From assembly GCA_963924555.1 (NCBI GenBank), contig OZ004584.1:1301001-1365000 (forward strand): DNA of 64,000 nucleotides, in the 5' to 3' direction. Below, in pieces: positions 52,982 through 63,501 of the stretch; position 1 is the stretch's first letter; each line of letters begins with the position of its first letter. A program made the position numbers and the translations under genes. The notes below the pieces were generated by a model that ran no database searches, was not told the DNA's origin, and saw only the letters and a list, made by a program, of their open reading frames with translations. This stretch comes from Crambe crambe. Taxonomy: Eukaryota; Porifera; Demospongiae; Poecilosclerida; Crambeidae.

Positions 52982-53675
52982 ATGCCTAAGAGTAAGAGCC
53001 GAGGTTCGAGGACAGCAGCTGGGCCTAAGCGCCCACGCCGCGGTGCCGCTACCCCCAGAACCACTTCGACCACCGGCACTACGTTGAGCACTACATGTAC
53101 AACGACGGCGACGATGACAGAGGCTGTCCTTCCACCTGACAACCTCCTTCCGCCGACTCCTCAGAGTACGGTAGCTTCGATGACATTGGAACAGTTGATG
53201 AACGCCGTGGGGACCAGAGTTCGGCTAGAGATGCAGGCGCAATCGTCGAGTCCGAGGCGACACGGCAGGCATCGCACGTACAATGGAGTGATTCAGCATC
53301 CACTTCAAGTGAGTTCCTGGTCTGTGTGGGAGAGTATTGGCATGGCTCAGTAGCGTACTGGGCAGGGCAGGGCAGCATGGGACTTTCTAGGTAGCTCTTA
53401 AACATTGGGAATTAGGGATAGCTATGGACGAACAAGTTTGCAATGGGTCAAGAGACTAAATTATTGAATGTAGGAATGAAGAACCTGGTTGAGATCTGCC
53501 ACCATACTCTGCGTGGTGGGCAGGGCCTGGGCAAAGCCTGTGGTCACTGGTCATGTGTATTATGTGGTGTGTGTGTCTGTCTGAACTTTGAGTTGTGGAT
53601 CACCCACAGTATGGCAGTATATATATCATGACCTTATATGTGGTGTGTGTTGTGTCCGAAATTTCAATACTAATG

Positions 53676-53709
<34 letters not shown>

Positions 53710-54844
53710 TAATGATAATAAATAGAATAGCTATACTTATAATAATGAGTAATACATTACTTATTGGAAAACAACATCTATAGCAAGCTGTCCCATCCCC
53801 TCCCAGCCAACTGGCTATCCTTGATACGCCTGATGACTCCCCTTTATATGCATCTGTACGTACATATATTTCCTAGGCAGTCAGCAGTGTTCCTATAGCC
53901 TTGGTATTATGCCCTCACCTGAGGCATTGGCAGCAGTCCCTCTGTTCTCTCAGGCATCACGAGATCGTCATTGCACCTCCACTTGGTCTCGGGCCGATCA
54001 TGCACTATTGGGGGCCCAAAGCGTGACTGGAGCAGCGTCTGTCCCCAGCATACTGCCACCTACAGGAGTTAGTCTCTCCCCAGCTACGGAGCCATTCCCA
54101 CAGAAGCTGGTTGATAAGATCCGCTCAGGCCAATATGTACCCATGCGAGATCTATTGACAGATAACATCTCCCTCCTTCAGCAGCTTGAGTCCTTTGGGG
54201 GCCATAACTACTGTGCACTTCCTGGGGCACTGAAACCTCGCTTCAGAGAAGTCACTGCTCTTCCTTCATGGCTATACTGTTACATGGCATACGTGGCCAT
54301 TAGGTCATCAGAGCCGGCTACGCAGGACATGCTGGCTTATGCTCGGCTGCTGATTCGGGAGTCCCAGAGGCATGGGGGAACTGGATGGTTGGAATACGAT
54401 AAAGTTTTCCGTCAGCAAGCAGCACTTGATAACACCTTTCAGTGGAATACCTTGCATCCTGGCATCCAGGCTTCAACATTGATGGGTAAGGTGTCTGGAC
54501 CAACCTCCTTTTGCTCTCTGTGCAGGGGAACAGACCACACAGCAGTCCAGTGTGCTTTGGTATATTTCCAGAACCCTGCGAACCTGCCACATGCTACCAT
54601 GACAGAACCATTTCAGCGGTCACGGCCACTGCCCAGGAGGTACCCTGAGTCGTTAGTAGGCATTTGTGTGTCCTGGAACAAGGGAAGATGCAGTTTCCCG
54701 AATGTGTGCAAGTTTAGACATGTATGTGCCACTTGCCACAAGCCACACATGGCTAAGGATTATACTTCAACTCCTGCCAGTTCCGAGTACAAGACCGACA
54801 TACGTACCCCTATCCGGGCCCCTGCTCCATACTCACGGCTATAG
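52982..54844 (+). CDS. Gag-like protein of YR element 1 (spliced)
   Basis: Exon 1 is 52982-53308 (starts MPKSKSRGSR; basic, then a Thr-rich stretch), donor CTTCAA|gtgagt. Exon 2 is 53885-54844, acceptor tcag|CAG. Both are phase 0, giving about 428 residues. The main part has VDKIRSGQYVPMRDLL, a hydrophobic-aromatic core (ALPSWLYCYMAYVAI) and two Cys/His clusters: CSLCRGTDHTAVQC (zinc-knuckle-like) and CSFPNVCKFRHVCATCHKPH (CCCH-like). This matches the capsid-like ORF1 of Ngaro/DIRS elements. If the intron is not real, exon 2 can start at ATG 53909. The intron holds a (TAA)n microsatellite at about 53672-53710. Confidence 0.7.
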
Positions 54845-55165
54845 CTAATTGGATATTTTGGACCACTGATGTGTGTACCTATTTACTTTACTGGCTTCTG
54901 ATCACTATTATTGCAGTTATGATTATGTCCATTGAATGTTTATAGTTAATATTGACTGTAAAACCTGCTTAATTATAAAGATATAACCAATGGTACAACA
55001 AGGTCGGTGGGCTGGGTGATTGGATGAGACAGGGTGGCCCCCGCTAAGGTTTTCTCGTATTAGTGTGCGTATATAACTATCTCAGGCACCAGTTCAGTAT
55101 CTAGAACAGCTTGGGCAGGGGCTAGCCTACTGCATGGGTAGATTTCAGCTCATCTAAATCCCTCT
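54845..55165 (+). other. Gap between gag and pol of YR element 1
   Basis: No ORF. It contains a TTGACTGTAAAACC-type AT-rich stretch and then an acceptor-like CACTACAG just before the pol frame opens (about 55180), so pol could be expressed from a spliced RNA. Confidence 0.4.
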
Positions 55166-56964
55166 TTGCACACTACAGGTGTGAACCCTACACTTGGACT
55201 CCCAGAACCTACAAGTGGTATCACCCTCCCAGCTGCAAACATCACCAATGGTCGGTACAGGTATATGGAAGATCTTCTCCAGTTTGATAGGTGCAGGGAT
55301 GACTCTCATCCCATGGCATGGCCCACCGGTCCATCGCCTATACATCTCTCTAACTGGATGGAATTCCTGCTTTCTCACCCAGACCCCAGGTTTGCATCAT
55401 ACATTCATTCAGGGTTATCGGAGGGATTCCGTATAGGCTTCAGCTGATGTGGCCCTGCCTTGCAGTCAGCTTCCAGAAACCATCCTTCAGCTTCGGGGAA
55501 TCCATTGGTAGTGCGGGAGTACATAAGAGTGGAGTCAGAGGCAGGGCGGCTCATGGGCCCATTGCTGAGGCCATTACACACCTCCGTCCACACTAGCCTG
55601 ATTGGCCTGGTCCCTAAATCTCAGGCAAATGGGTGGCGCATGATCGTCGACCTCTCATTCCCAAAGGACCACAGTGTGAACGACGGGATCTCACCGGACC
55701 TGTCATCCATCTCCTATGCCTCCATAGATCAGGCAATCCAGCACATCTTGAGGCTTGGCAGAGGGGCGGAGCTGGTCAAGCTTGACCTCAAAAATGCATA
55801 CCGCATGGTGCCAATTCACCCATAGGACCACCATCTATTGGCAATTAAATGGGAGGGGTCTATATATGTCGATCGTGCCCTCCCATTTGGATTGAGATCG
55901 GCACCAAAAATCTTCTCTGCAGTGGCAGATATGGTTACATGGGCGCTGCACTACGCAGGAGTGCGACACCTCATCCACTACCTGGACGATTTTCTGCTTA
56001 TGGGATCCCCAAACTCGAGAGAAGGGGCGGAAGCCTTGACCACGGCCATGAGAATACTAAAGTTCCTGGGGATCCCTGTGGCAATCCAAAAAACTGAAGG
56101 ACCTTCATGCTGTGTGACTTTCCTTGGTATCCTCATCGACACCAAAGCATTGGAGCTGAGACTACCGGCCGAAAAAATTGAGCGCTTGCAGACTCTGCTG
56201 CAAGGATGGTGTCTCAGGAAGTCAAGCACCAGGAAAGAACTAGAGTCATTGCTTGGGCATTTGTCGCATGCGGCTACAGTAGTACGCCCTGGCCGCACGT
56301 TCCTTCGCCAACTCTTCAGTTTGCTTCATCAAGCCAAGCTACCAAGTCATTTCGTACGCCTTACTGCAGGAGCCAGGGCTGACTTGGCATGGTGGAAATG
56401 TTTCCTTCAATCCTGGAATGGCTCATCATTTTTTCCACTTCCTGACCCAGCTTGCCACGTGTACTCGGATGCCTCAGGTTCATATGGTGGCGGGGCAGTT
56501 GTGGATACATGGGGGTGGTTCCAAGTTCAGTGGCCTGGGGAATGGAACGAAGTGGATATTTCGATAAAGGAGATGGTACCCATAGTTATAGCAGCAGCTC
56601 TTTGGGGGAAGTACTGGCAGGGCAAGCATATTCACTTCCATTCAGATAACATGGCAGTGGTCGCTATCCTCAATAGCAGGACTGCCAAGACCCCCCAACT
56701 TATGCACCTACTGCGGTGTTTTTCATTTTATTGTGCATATTATCAATTCCACTCATCATCCAGTCATGTCCCAGGGGTGATGAATAAGGCAGCAGATGTG
56801 ATAACCTAACATTATTCTCATCTCTTGTCCCCCAGGTGACTCGGTTCTTCACCCCACCTTCCCTTCGCAAGCTGTTAATAACCACAAGGCCGGACTGGGG
56901 GTCTCAGACCTGGACTCAACTGTTTGTGCACTCGTTACACGAGGTGTTGCCAACTCCACCTTGA
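55166..56964 (+). pseudogene. RT-RNase H polyprotein of YR element 1, with in-frame stops
   Basis: One frame from 55166 to 56809 is broken by TGA (55445) and TAG (55823, in IHP-stop-DHHLL, where a sense codon is expected). Reverse transcriptase: LVPKSQANGWRMIVDLS, LVKLDLKNAYRMVPIHP (catalytic Asp), ALPFGLRSAPKIFSAV, HYLDDFLL (YxDD at about 55977-55990), VTFLGILID. RNase H: HVYSDASGSYGGG (Asp), IKEMVPIVIAA (Glu), IHFHSDNMAVV (Asp), HVPGVMNKAAD. After KAAD a 38-bp GTG...AG segment (56798-56835) separates the frame from VTRFFTPPSLRK ... PDWGSQTWTQLF, which ends at 56964. It could be a tiny intron, being phase 0 on both sides, or an insertion. Confidence 0.85.
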
Positions 56965-57873
56965 TGGCATACGCATCTGGTAAAAGGAAGTATCTCTCAT
57001 TCTGTGCTCAGTTTTACTATAAACCCTTGCCAGTGGAGGAAAGTACCCTCCTCCGCTTTGTGGCCTTCTTATTTTCGTTGTCCCTCAGCTATTCATCCAT
57101 TCGTTTATATTTGTGTGCCGTCCGTCACTTACAGATAATGGGTAACCTGCCAGACCCGGCACTGACAGCATTTCCAAAACTGAATTATGCATTGCGGGGA
57201 CTCCGACAAGAGGGCCCACGGCTGCGGACATGCCCTCGGTTGCCTATCACACCGGAGCTGCTCAGGAAGATATACCAGGTGTGGTCTCAGCGACCCAAGA
57301 GCTACAACCAGACGATGCTATGGGCAGCTTTTTGTTTGGGCTTTTTGCCTTTCTGCGTTCAGGGGAATTCACTTGCTCCTCTTGGGAGGCCTATACCCCA
57401 GATATGCTTTCTCCAGGTGATATCTCAGTCGACTCACATGCTGCCCCTTCGCATGTGGCCATTCATTTAAAGAGGAGCAAAAATGACCCCTTTGCAGTGG
57501 GAACAATCCTGCACTTGGGTATCACAGGGGATGTCTTGTGTCCAGTTACATCGATGCTGGGGTACCTGGCGATTCGACCCCTTACCCCAGGGCCACTGTT
57601 CCTGTTTGAGGATGGCTGCACTCTCTCAACACCTAAGCTGGTGCACTTTCTACGACAGGCTCTGCAGGCAGCAGGAGTGGATGATTCCTGCTTTAGTGGA
57701 CATAGTTTCCGCATCGGTGCAGCAACGACAGCTGCTAAAATGGGCTTGAGTGATTCTCTCATAAAGACTCTTGGACGTTGGAAATCATCAGCATTTGAAT
57801 CATACATCCGCACCCCACAACAACAACTAGCAGCAGTCTCAGCCACATTAATTGGCACTCACACCATTATCTG
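56870..57873 (+). pseudogene. Tyrosine recombinase of YR element 1, one frameshift
   Basis: Overlaps the end of pol in another frame. It begins in the region GVSDLDSTVCALVTRGVANS, with an N-terminal core-binding part (TLMAYASGKRKYLSFCAQFY). Near 57340 the frame slips by one base in a T-rich run, then continues FLRSGEF (catalytic Arg, codon 57355), KRSKNDPF, GHSFRIGAATTAA (His 57701 and Arg 57710) and SYIRTPQQQ (nucleophile Tyr 57803). All catalytic residues are present; only the frame is broken. Such enzymes integrate a circular cDNA by site-specific-type recombination, without target duplication. Confidence 0.85.
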
Positions 57874-58446
57874 ATGCATAATTTATATATATGATTGGCT
57901 GGTCAGCTGATTGCCATAATCATTATGCCGATTAAATTATAAGGGGAGGGGGGTGTAGCAATAGCAGTAATGATGAGGAAGGTGTGAATGGATATAATCA
58001 TGTATCATGTACTAATGGGTTAGTAGATTTGGGGAGTGTGGCTGTGCCACTGGAGGATGTCTGGTCTCCCCTAAATCTCCGGGGCTTATGAAAAGGTGTT
58101 TGGACAGACAGTCCACAGACGAGTGGATGTTCCCAGTCTAGGGGACAAATAGAGTGTTAAGGGCCCGTCAGTTGGCCTGGGATGGGTCAGGCATCCCACC
58201 CACATGAGGGGAGTGGCCCTTGTAATTTTCCAACCTTTTCTCCATCTCGACATGAGTTACGGAGACTAGTTAGTTAATACAAAACCCACACAATGTTAAT
58301 AATTACCATCCAGGCTGCAAAGATATCTGGTGTGATATCAGTATTATGATTACTACTACGTACATGAAAAATGCTACATTATTACTTACTACTGAATGAA
58401 ATGAAATACCACTACATTATTATGAATACGCTTACTATTTTTTTTC
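57874..58446. other. Between the two YR elements
   Basis: Probably the 3' remainder of element 1 (G-rich start GGGGAGGGGGGTGTAGCA, segment CTCCCCTAAATCTCCGGGG). No copy of the element 1 leader is seen. The end (58350-58446) is AT-rich and leads to the A1 repeat of element 2. No coding sequence. Confidence 0.5.
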
Positions 58447-58626
58447 ATGAAGTTTAATCGTAGATTCAAACGTGGTTAATGGGAGGAGCATTGGGCGGGG
58501 CCAGTGTATCAACCAGAGAGCATGCGCAAGAGAGCGAGTAGGTCAAATAAATAGGCGCGAAAAATAGTACCAGCAGTTTTTGTTGCAAGTAGCAAAGTCA
58601 GAGAACAGTCGGCTGAGAGCTTTTCC
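58447..58626 (+). repeat. A1 repeat of YR element 2 (180 bp)
   Basis: Starts ATGAAGTTTAATCGTAGATT and ends GGCTGAGAGCTTTTCC. Matched by A2 at 63217-63396 with virtually no change. A1 leads straight into the gag exon and should hold the 5' end of the RNA. Confidence 0.92.
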
Positions 58627-58644
58627 ACCTTGGTGCGAGCTCGA

Positions 58645-58824
58645 ATGCTACGTCTGAAAATGGAAGAGCCGGGAACCCAATCTTTACGCCGGAGCAGGAG
58701 GCTTGGCTGTAGCGTTTTTTCGCGACCCGCGAGGGAGGAGCTGGAGTGGCATCTTCGTCAGGTTCGACGACGACGCGGGCTTCCTGACAAGCAGGTAGTA
58801 CTACGCCAGTTGGAGCTATTTAAT
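58645..58824 (+). pseudogene. First gag exon of YR element 2
   Basis: 60 codons from ATG 58645, with basic, Arg-rich text (RRSRRLGC, RQVRRRRGLP) ending FN at a splice donor AAT|gtgagc, phase 0. Position and phase are the same as the gag exon 1 donor of element 1, although the proteins differ. The expected second exon (capsid and zinc clusters) is not found; the place is taken by a minisatellite at 59270-60240. Confidence 0.6.
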
Positions 58825-59269
58825 GTGAGCTTGGGTTGTGAGTGAGGGGTTAGAAATAGCAACGGGTAGGCCGGGAGTAGACTTAGCGGAGAGCATGAAA
58901 GCTGGGGCTGTTTATACATTGGGTAGGTATAGCTTAGCTTACTGGCATGAAGATTAGACTAAGCTAGCTAGCTGGGCATGGAGCAGCTGCGGGAGAGGTA
59001 CATGTACTACGGGTATGTCACTTGTAATTAAGGCGCCCAAAGATTCATACTTGTGCGCATGCGTGGTACGAGTGGGAGGAGCTAGGGGGCTGCACGTTGC
59101 CCAAAGAGAATAGGAGCAAGTAAAAATAATAATAATAAAAAAATAATAATAATAAAATAAAATTTAAAAAAAAAATTGTAATAGCTAGCCAAAGCTCAAG
59201 AGGCTCAGCAGCAGCTGGGCATGCTGCCCAAGTGGAACAGGAAGAAATGTTGGCTGGGAATAATGTAGA

Positions 59270-60240
59270 CTGGTGGCAGGGTAGGCAATCAGCAATAGCT
59301 GGGCATGCTATGGTAGGCATATCAAGGGATGGATGTAAAGGTAGCAGTGGCAGGCTTGCCAGATTTGGCAGGCATGCCAAGTGAGGTTAGAATGCCAAGC
59401 ATACTTGATGAAGCGATGGTAGTACTATGGTAGGCATACAAAGGAGCAGTGGCAGGCTTGCCACTTGCTAGGTTTGGCAGGCATGCCAAGTAAAGTTAGA
59501 ATGCCAAGCAAACTTGATGAAGTGATGGCAGTACTATGGTAGGCATACCAAGGTAGCAGTGGCAGGCTTGCCAGGGCAGGCTTGCCAGGTTTGGCAGGCA
59601 TGCCAAGTAAAGTTAGAATGCCAAGCAAACTTGACGAAGTGATGGTAGTACTATGGTAGGCATACCAAGGTAGTAGTGGCAGGCTTGCCAGGTTGGCAGG
59701 CATGCCAAGTAAAGTTAGAATGCCAAGCAAACTTGACGAAGTGATGGTAGTACTACAGTAGGCATACCAAGGAATGTAAAGGTAGCAGTGGCAGGCATGC
59801 CAAGTAAAGTTAGAACGCCAAGCAAACTTAATGAAGTGATGGCAGTACTATGGTAGGCATACCAAGGTAGTAGTGGCAGGCTTGCCAGGTTGGCAGGCAT
59901 GCCAAGTAAAGTTAGAATGCCAAGCAAACTTGACGAAGTGATGGTAGTACTACAGTAGGCATACCAAGGAATGTAAAGGTAGCAGTGGCAGGCATGCCAA
60001 GTAAAGTTAGAATGCCAAACAAACTGGATGAAGTGATGGCAATACTATGGTATAGGCATGCCAAGGTAGCAGTGGCAGGCTTGCCAGGTTTGGCAGGCAT
60101 GCCAAGTAAGGTTAGAAGGCCAAGCAAACTTGATATGATGGCAGTACTATATGGTAGGCATACCAAGGAAGCAAAGGTAGCAGTGGCATGCCAAGTTAGT
60201 AAAATTAGAATGCCAAGCAAAGTCGACGAAGTGATGAAGT
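59270..60240. repeat. About 100-110-bp minisatellite inside YR element 2
   Basis: About eight or nine imperfect units, each with GGTAGGCATACCAAGG, GCAGTGGCAGGCTTGCCAGG, TTGGCAGGCATGCCAAGTAA and GTTAGAATGCCAAGCAAACT. The units contain internal palindromes (TTGGCAGGCATGCCAA type). Open frames on the minus strand repeat MLGILTLLGMPA and are artefacts of the repeat. It occupies the position of the gag main ORF. Confidence 0.88.
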
Positions 60241-60528
60241 AGCTACTTATGGCAGGCGGGCAAACAACACCACCAACAACAACAACAACAAAAAAGAGCT
60301 AACTTGGTTACATGAACAGGAGGTGCAGTTATAGTAGTTATGCTATCATGCAGGCTCTGGTGTAACATGAGTTAGGGAGTGAGCTAGTATACAGGGGGCA
60401 TACGTTGATCATACCATAGGACCCATGGGTCGTTAGTGCTACACCAAGGATCTTCTCAGCCTGAATGAGGGTTTGTTTTTTTTTTTTCACAACCTGGGAG
60501 TGTAGACCACAGACTGTCAGTAGTCACC

Positions 60529-61760
60529 ATGCCCCTCAGCGTGGAAGAATGGAAAAAAAAAGCATTGAGCAACCACCCAGATGCTGACTTTGCGAGATAT
60601 CTGTGATGGGTTAAAGTACGGGTTCCACATAGGTGTAAAGGGAGGGGGATCATTCCAGGGTGCTAAGAGGAATATGTTGCCGGCAAGGCAGAACCCCAGG
60701 GTGATGGAGGAATACTTATACAGAAGGAGCTAACACAGGGAAACATACTAGGTCCATTCCATTTGTCGTCTATGCCGTCTGTGCAGGTCAACCGATTCTG
60801 CTGCATCCCAAAGAAACACCACCCAGGAAAGTGGCGGTTGATCATGGATTTGTCCCACCCAGAAAGTGGTAGCGTCAATGATGCTATCAATCCTAGCCTG
60901 TGCTCACTATCCTACATTTCAGGGGAGAAGGTGGCAAAGCAGGCAATGAGTCTGGAGCATTGCAAAAAAAAAAAAAAAAAAAAAAATTGACATAAGTTAG
61001 CCTTCATCATCGAAATGTGCTGATAGTTTGAACAGGTTGGAAGGTGTGTATGCACAGCTAGGGGTGCCATTGGCTCCAGAGAAGAGAGACGGTCCATCCT
61101 CAGTGTTGATTTTCCTTGGTATAATCATCAATACAGTAAAGGGTGAGCTGAGACTGCCAGCAGACAAGCTGAGAAGGCTGTCGGGGGCAGTGGAGGAATG
61201 GCTAGGAAAGAAGTGGTGTACAAGGAGAGAGCTGGAGTCACTGATTGGCACACTGCAGCATGCTTGCTCAGTAATTAGGCCTGGAAGGTCATTCCTATTG
61301 CACTGCTATCAGTGGTGAAGAAGCCACGCCACCACATTAGGTGAACAAAGAATTCAAGTCAGATATGATTGGAATGGCACAAGTATATTGATATATGGCT
61401 TGCCAGAGGTAACAGTGACATCCGATGCATCAGGTAGTTGGGGATGTGGGGCGTGGCAGGGTACAAATTGGTTTCAGCTCAAATGGGATGAGCAGTCAGC
61501 AAGCAGGGGAATAGCACAAGTTAAGGAGCTGTTGCCAATTATAGTAGCAACAGTTGTGTGGGGTCACGGTTGGAAGGGAAAGCAAGTTTGCTTCCAGTGT
61601 GATAATAGTGCATATGTTGAAAAGCAGGACTAGCGGAGATGCAGTTGCTGCTATGCTTGTTCTTTTCGAGGCCAGCTTTCAATTTTGGTTGTCATCCATC
61701 CGCATCCCAGGGGCGAGCAATGGGAAAGCAGATGACCTGTCTAGGGATAGGCTGGCTAAC
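60529..61760 (+). pseudogene. RT-RNase H remnant of YR element 2, RT core deleted
   Basis: Fragments in several frames: MPLSVEEWKKK and NHPDADFARYL (start of pol), RNMLPARQNPRVMEEY, CIPKKHHPGKWRLIMDLSHP and GSVNDAINPSL (RT start). An A tract of more than 20 bp (about 60964-60986) then replaces the RT palm, including the expected YxDD. The sequence resumes with LGVPLAPEKRDGPSS, FLGIIINT, and RRELESLIGTLQHACSVIRPG. RNase H follows at 61388-61740: VTSDASGSWGCGAW, VKELLPIIVATVVWG, FQCDNSAYVE, RIPGASNGKADDLSRD. The RNase H Asp/Glu/Asp residues remain but frames are broken. Inactive. Confidence 0.82.
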
Positions 61761-61822
61761 TTCGAAGTGTTGAACCCTGGGGCAGACAAACTTCCCACTT
61801 ATATCCCTTCTCCTTTGTTGCA

Positions 61823-62793
61823 GTGGCTACTGTGCCCTCAGCAGGATTGAACCTCTCCAAGCTGGATTCAGCTGTTCAATACTTTTGTTACAAAGAATTA
61901 GCCGAATCTACACACAAAACATATCAATCAGCCATCAAGAAATTTGGTACTTTTTGTTCGTCTCCCCCTTCCCCGTATCTGAACCAATACTCTGCTACTT
62001 TGCTACTTATCTAGCATCACAAGGCCTGGCTCCTGGGACAGGCAGGGATCTGCCACACCCAGATCACTCTAGGGCTCCCTGAACCTAGAGAATTTTCCTC
62101 TCTACCGTGACTGCGGCTGGTGCAAGAAGGCATCAGGAGGACTCACACACAGAGGGCCTCTGGCCCACAGAGAATATGTCTGTCTATTACACCAGCTATT
62201 CTAGAAAAGCTAAGGACCCACTGGCAAGCGAACCAGAATTTTGACCATACCATGCTGTGGGCTGCTGCAGCCACATGTTTCATCGGTTTCTCCAGAGTGG
62301 GAGAAATAACCATTCCAACAGCAGGGGGCTTTGTCCAAGAGCACCACTGGGCATGGGGAGATGATGTTGCAGCAGATAGTGAAGAGAGGCCATCAATCAT
62401 AAGGGTGCATCTCAAGAAATCAAAGATGGACCAGTTAGGCAAAGGAGTGGATGTCTAGTTGGGGAGGACAGGCAGCTCTATTTGTCCAGTGGAGGCAGTG
62501 GTGGCATATGTGGCAGTGAGGGGTGACAGCCCAGGTTGCTTCTTCAGGTTTGAGGATCAGACCCCACTCACAAAAGCTAAGTTTGGGGCAAGAGTGAGGC
62601 AAGCCCTGCTGGAACTTGGACTGCTATAAGCAGTTTCCGCATCGGGGCAGCGACAGCAGCAGCAGGGGTGGGTATTAAGGATTCCATGATAAATAAACTG
62701 GGGCAATGGAGCAGTGCTGCTTTCCTCTCCTATGTACGGACCCCAAGATATGAACTTGTGCAGTACACCAGCAGAATGGGGGACATGAGGTAG
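61823..62793 (+). pseudogene. Tyrosine recombinase remnant of YR element 2
   Basis: N-terminal part KLDSAVQYFCYKELAESTHK with a core-binding-like helix region, a frame break near 61980-62110, then CLSITPAILEKLR, MLWAAAATCFIGFSRVGEIT (catalytic Arg, codon 62294), HLKKSKMDQLG and a stop at 62456-62458. Another frame continues with FEDQTPLTKAKFGARVRQAL, SSFRIGAATAAA and SYVRTPRYE (nucleophile Tyr, codon 62731). The catalytic His of the usual GHSFR is replaced by altered sequence (CTGCTATAAGCAG). Not functional. Confidence 0.8.
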
Positions 62794-62926
62794 AGGGTAG
62801 CTACATGTAGGGGGAGTATAGAAATTCACTAGAAGTTATTATCAAAAAAAAAAAAAGGTGGGGGATATACAGTTAGGGTCAGGAAGTGGATGTATTGTTT
62901 GGAGGAGAAGAACAGGTTCTTCATTG

Positions 62927-63216
62927 GACCAATTGGGTCCAGTAGGACAGGGCCCCAATATACCCCCAAACGAAAATCTTATAGGGAAAGAGAGGTGATC
63001 CAGATAACCAGGGATAAAGGTAATAATAAATATTGAGTAATATAAAGCATTGCTTGATAGGCAGCAATTTACAAAAATCTGGATCCGCCAACAACAAATA
63101 GCAAACAAGTCATCTGTAACATTTTGGGGTGCACTGGCCACGACCCTATGCCAAAATGTAACCACATTGGGCTAACCACAATTGCCAAAAAGGGGTGGGC
63201 TAGGACGAACCATTAA
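62927..63216 (+). repeat. B1 repeat of YR element 2 (290 bp)
   Basis: From GACCAATTGGGTCCAGTAGG to GACGAACCATTAA; matched by B2 at 63502-63791 with only a few substitutions. Directly abuts A2. Confidence 0.92.
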
Positions 63217-63396
63217 ATGAAGTTTAATCGTAGATTCAAACGTGGTTAATGGGAGGAGCATTGGGCGGGGCCAGTGTATCAACCAGAGAGCATGCGCAAG
63301 AGAGCGAGTAGGTCAAATAAATAGGCGCGAAAAATAGTACCAGCAGTTTTTGTTGCAAGTAGCAAAGTCAGAGAACAGTCGGCTGAGAGCTTTTCC
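63217..63396 (+). repeat. A2 repeat of YR element 2
   Basis: Second copy of the 180-bp A repeat, immediately downstream of B1, as expected for split direct repeats. Confidence 0.92.
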
Positions 63397-63501
63397 CCAC
63401 CCAATCACCCCACCCCTTTTGCAGTCTCAAGTCCATGTGTTTGCATTGTTGCCATTATCTTTATTCCGTCATTAGACGTGACTTCGGGTCATGGCCAGTA
63501 A

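Larger units (their letters stand above)
52800..57873 (+). mobile_element. Tyrosine-recombinase retroelement 1 (Ngaro/DIRS type), degenerate
   Basis: Order: 5' leader with a tandem 41-bp duplication (52834-52874 and about 52904-52944, GGTCTTGCAGGAGCACAGAC type), spliced gag-like ORF, RT-RNase H ORF, overlapping tyrosine-recombinase ORF. There is no integrase or protease of LTR-element type. This order defines YR retroelements. I cannot find the split direct repeats for this copy; the 3' side (57874-58446) shows no match to the leader, so it is probably 3' truncated. The pol stops and the YR frameshift make it inactive as read. Confidence 0.82.

Noticed and set aside
59045-60220. Several 70-110-codon minus-strand ORFs with MLGILTLLGMPA
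   Set aside because: They are translations of the minisatellite in YR element 2, repeating with the unit and lacking any gene context.
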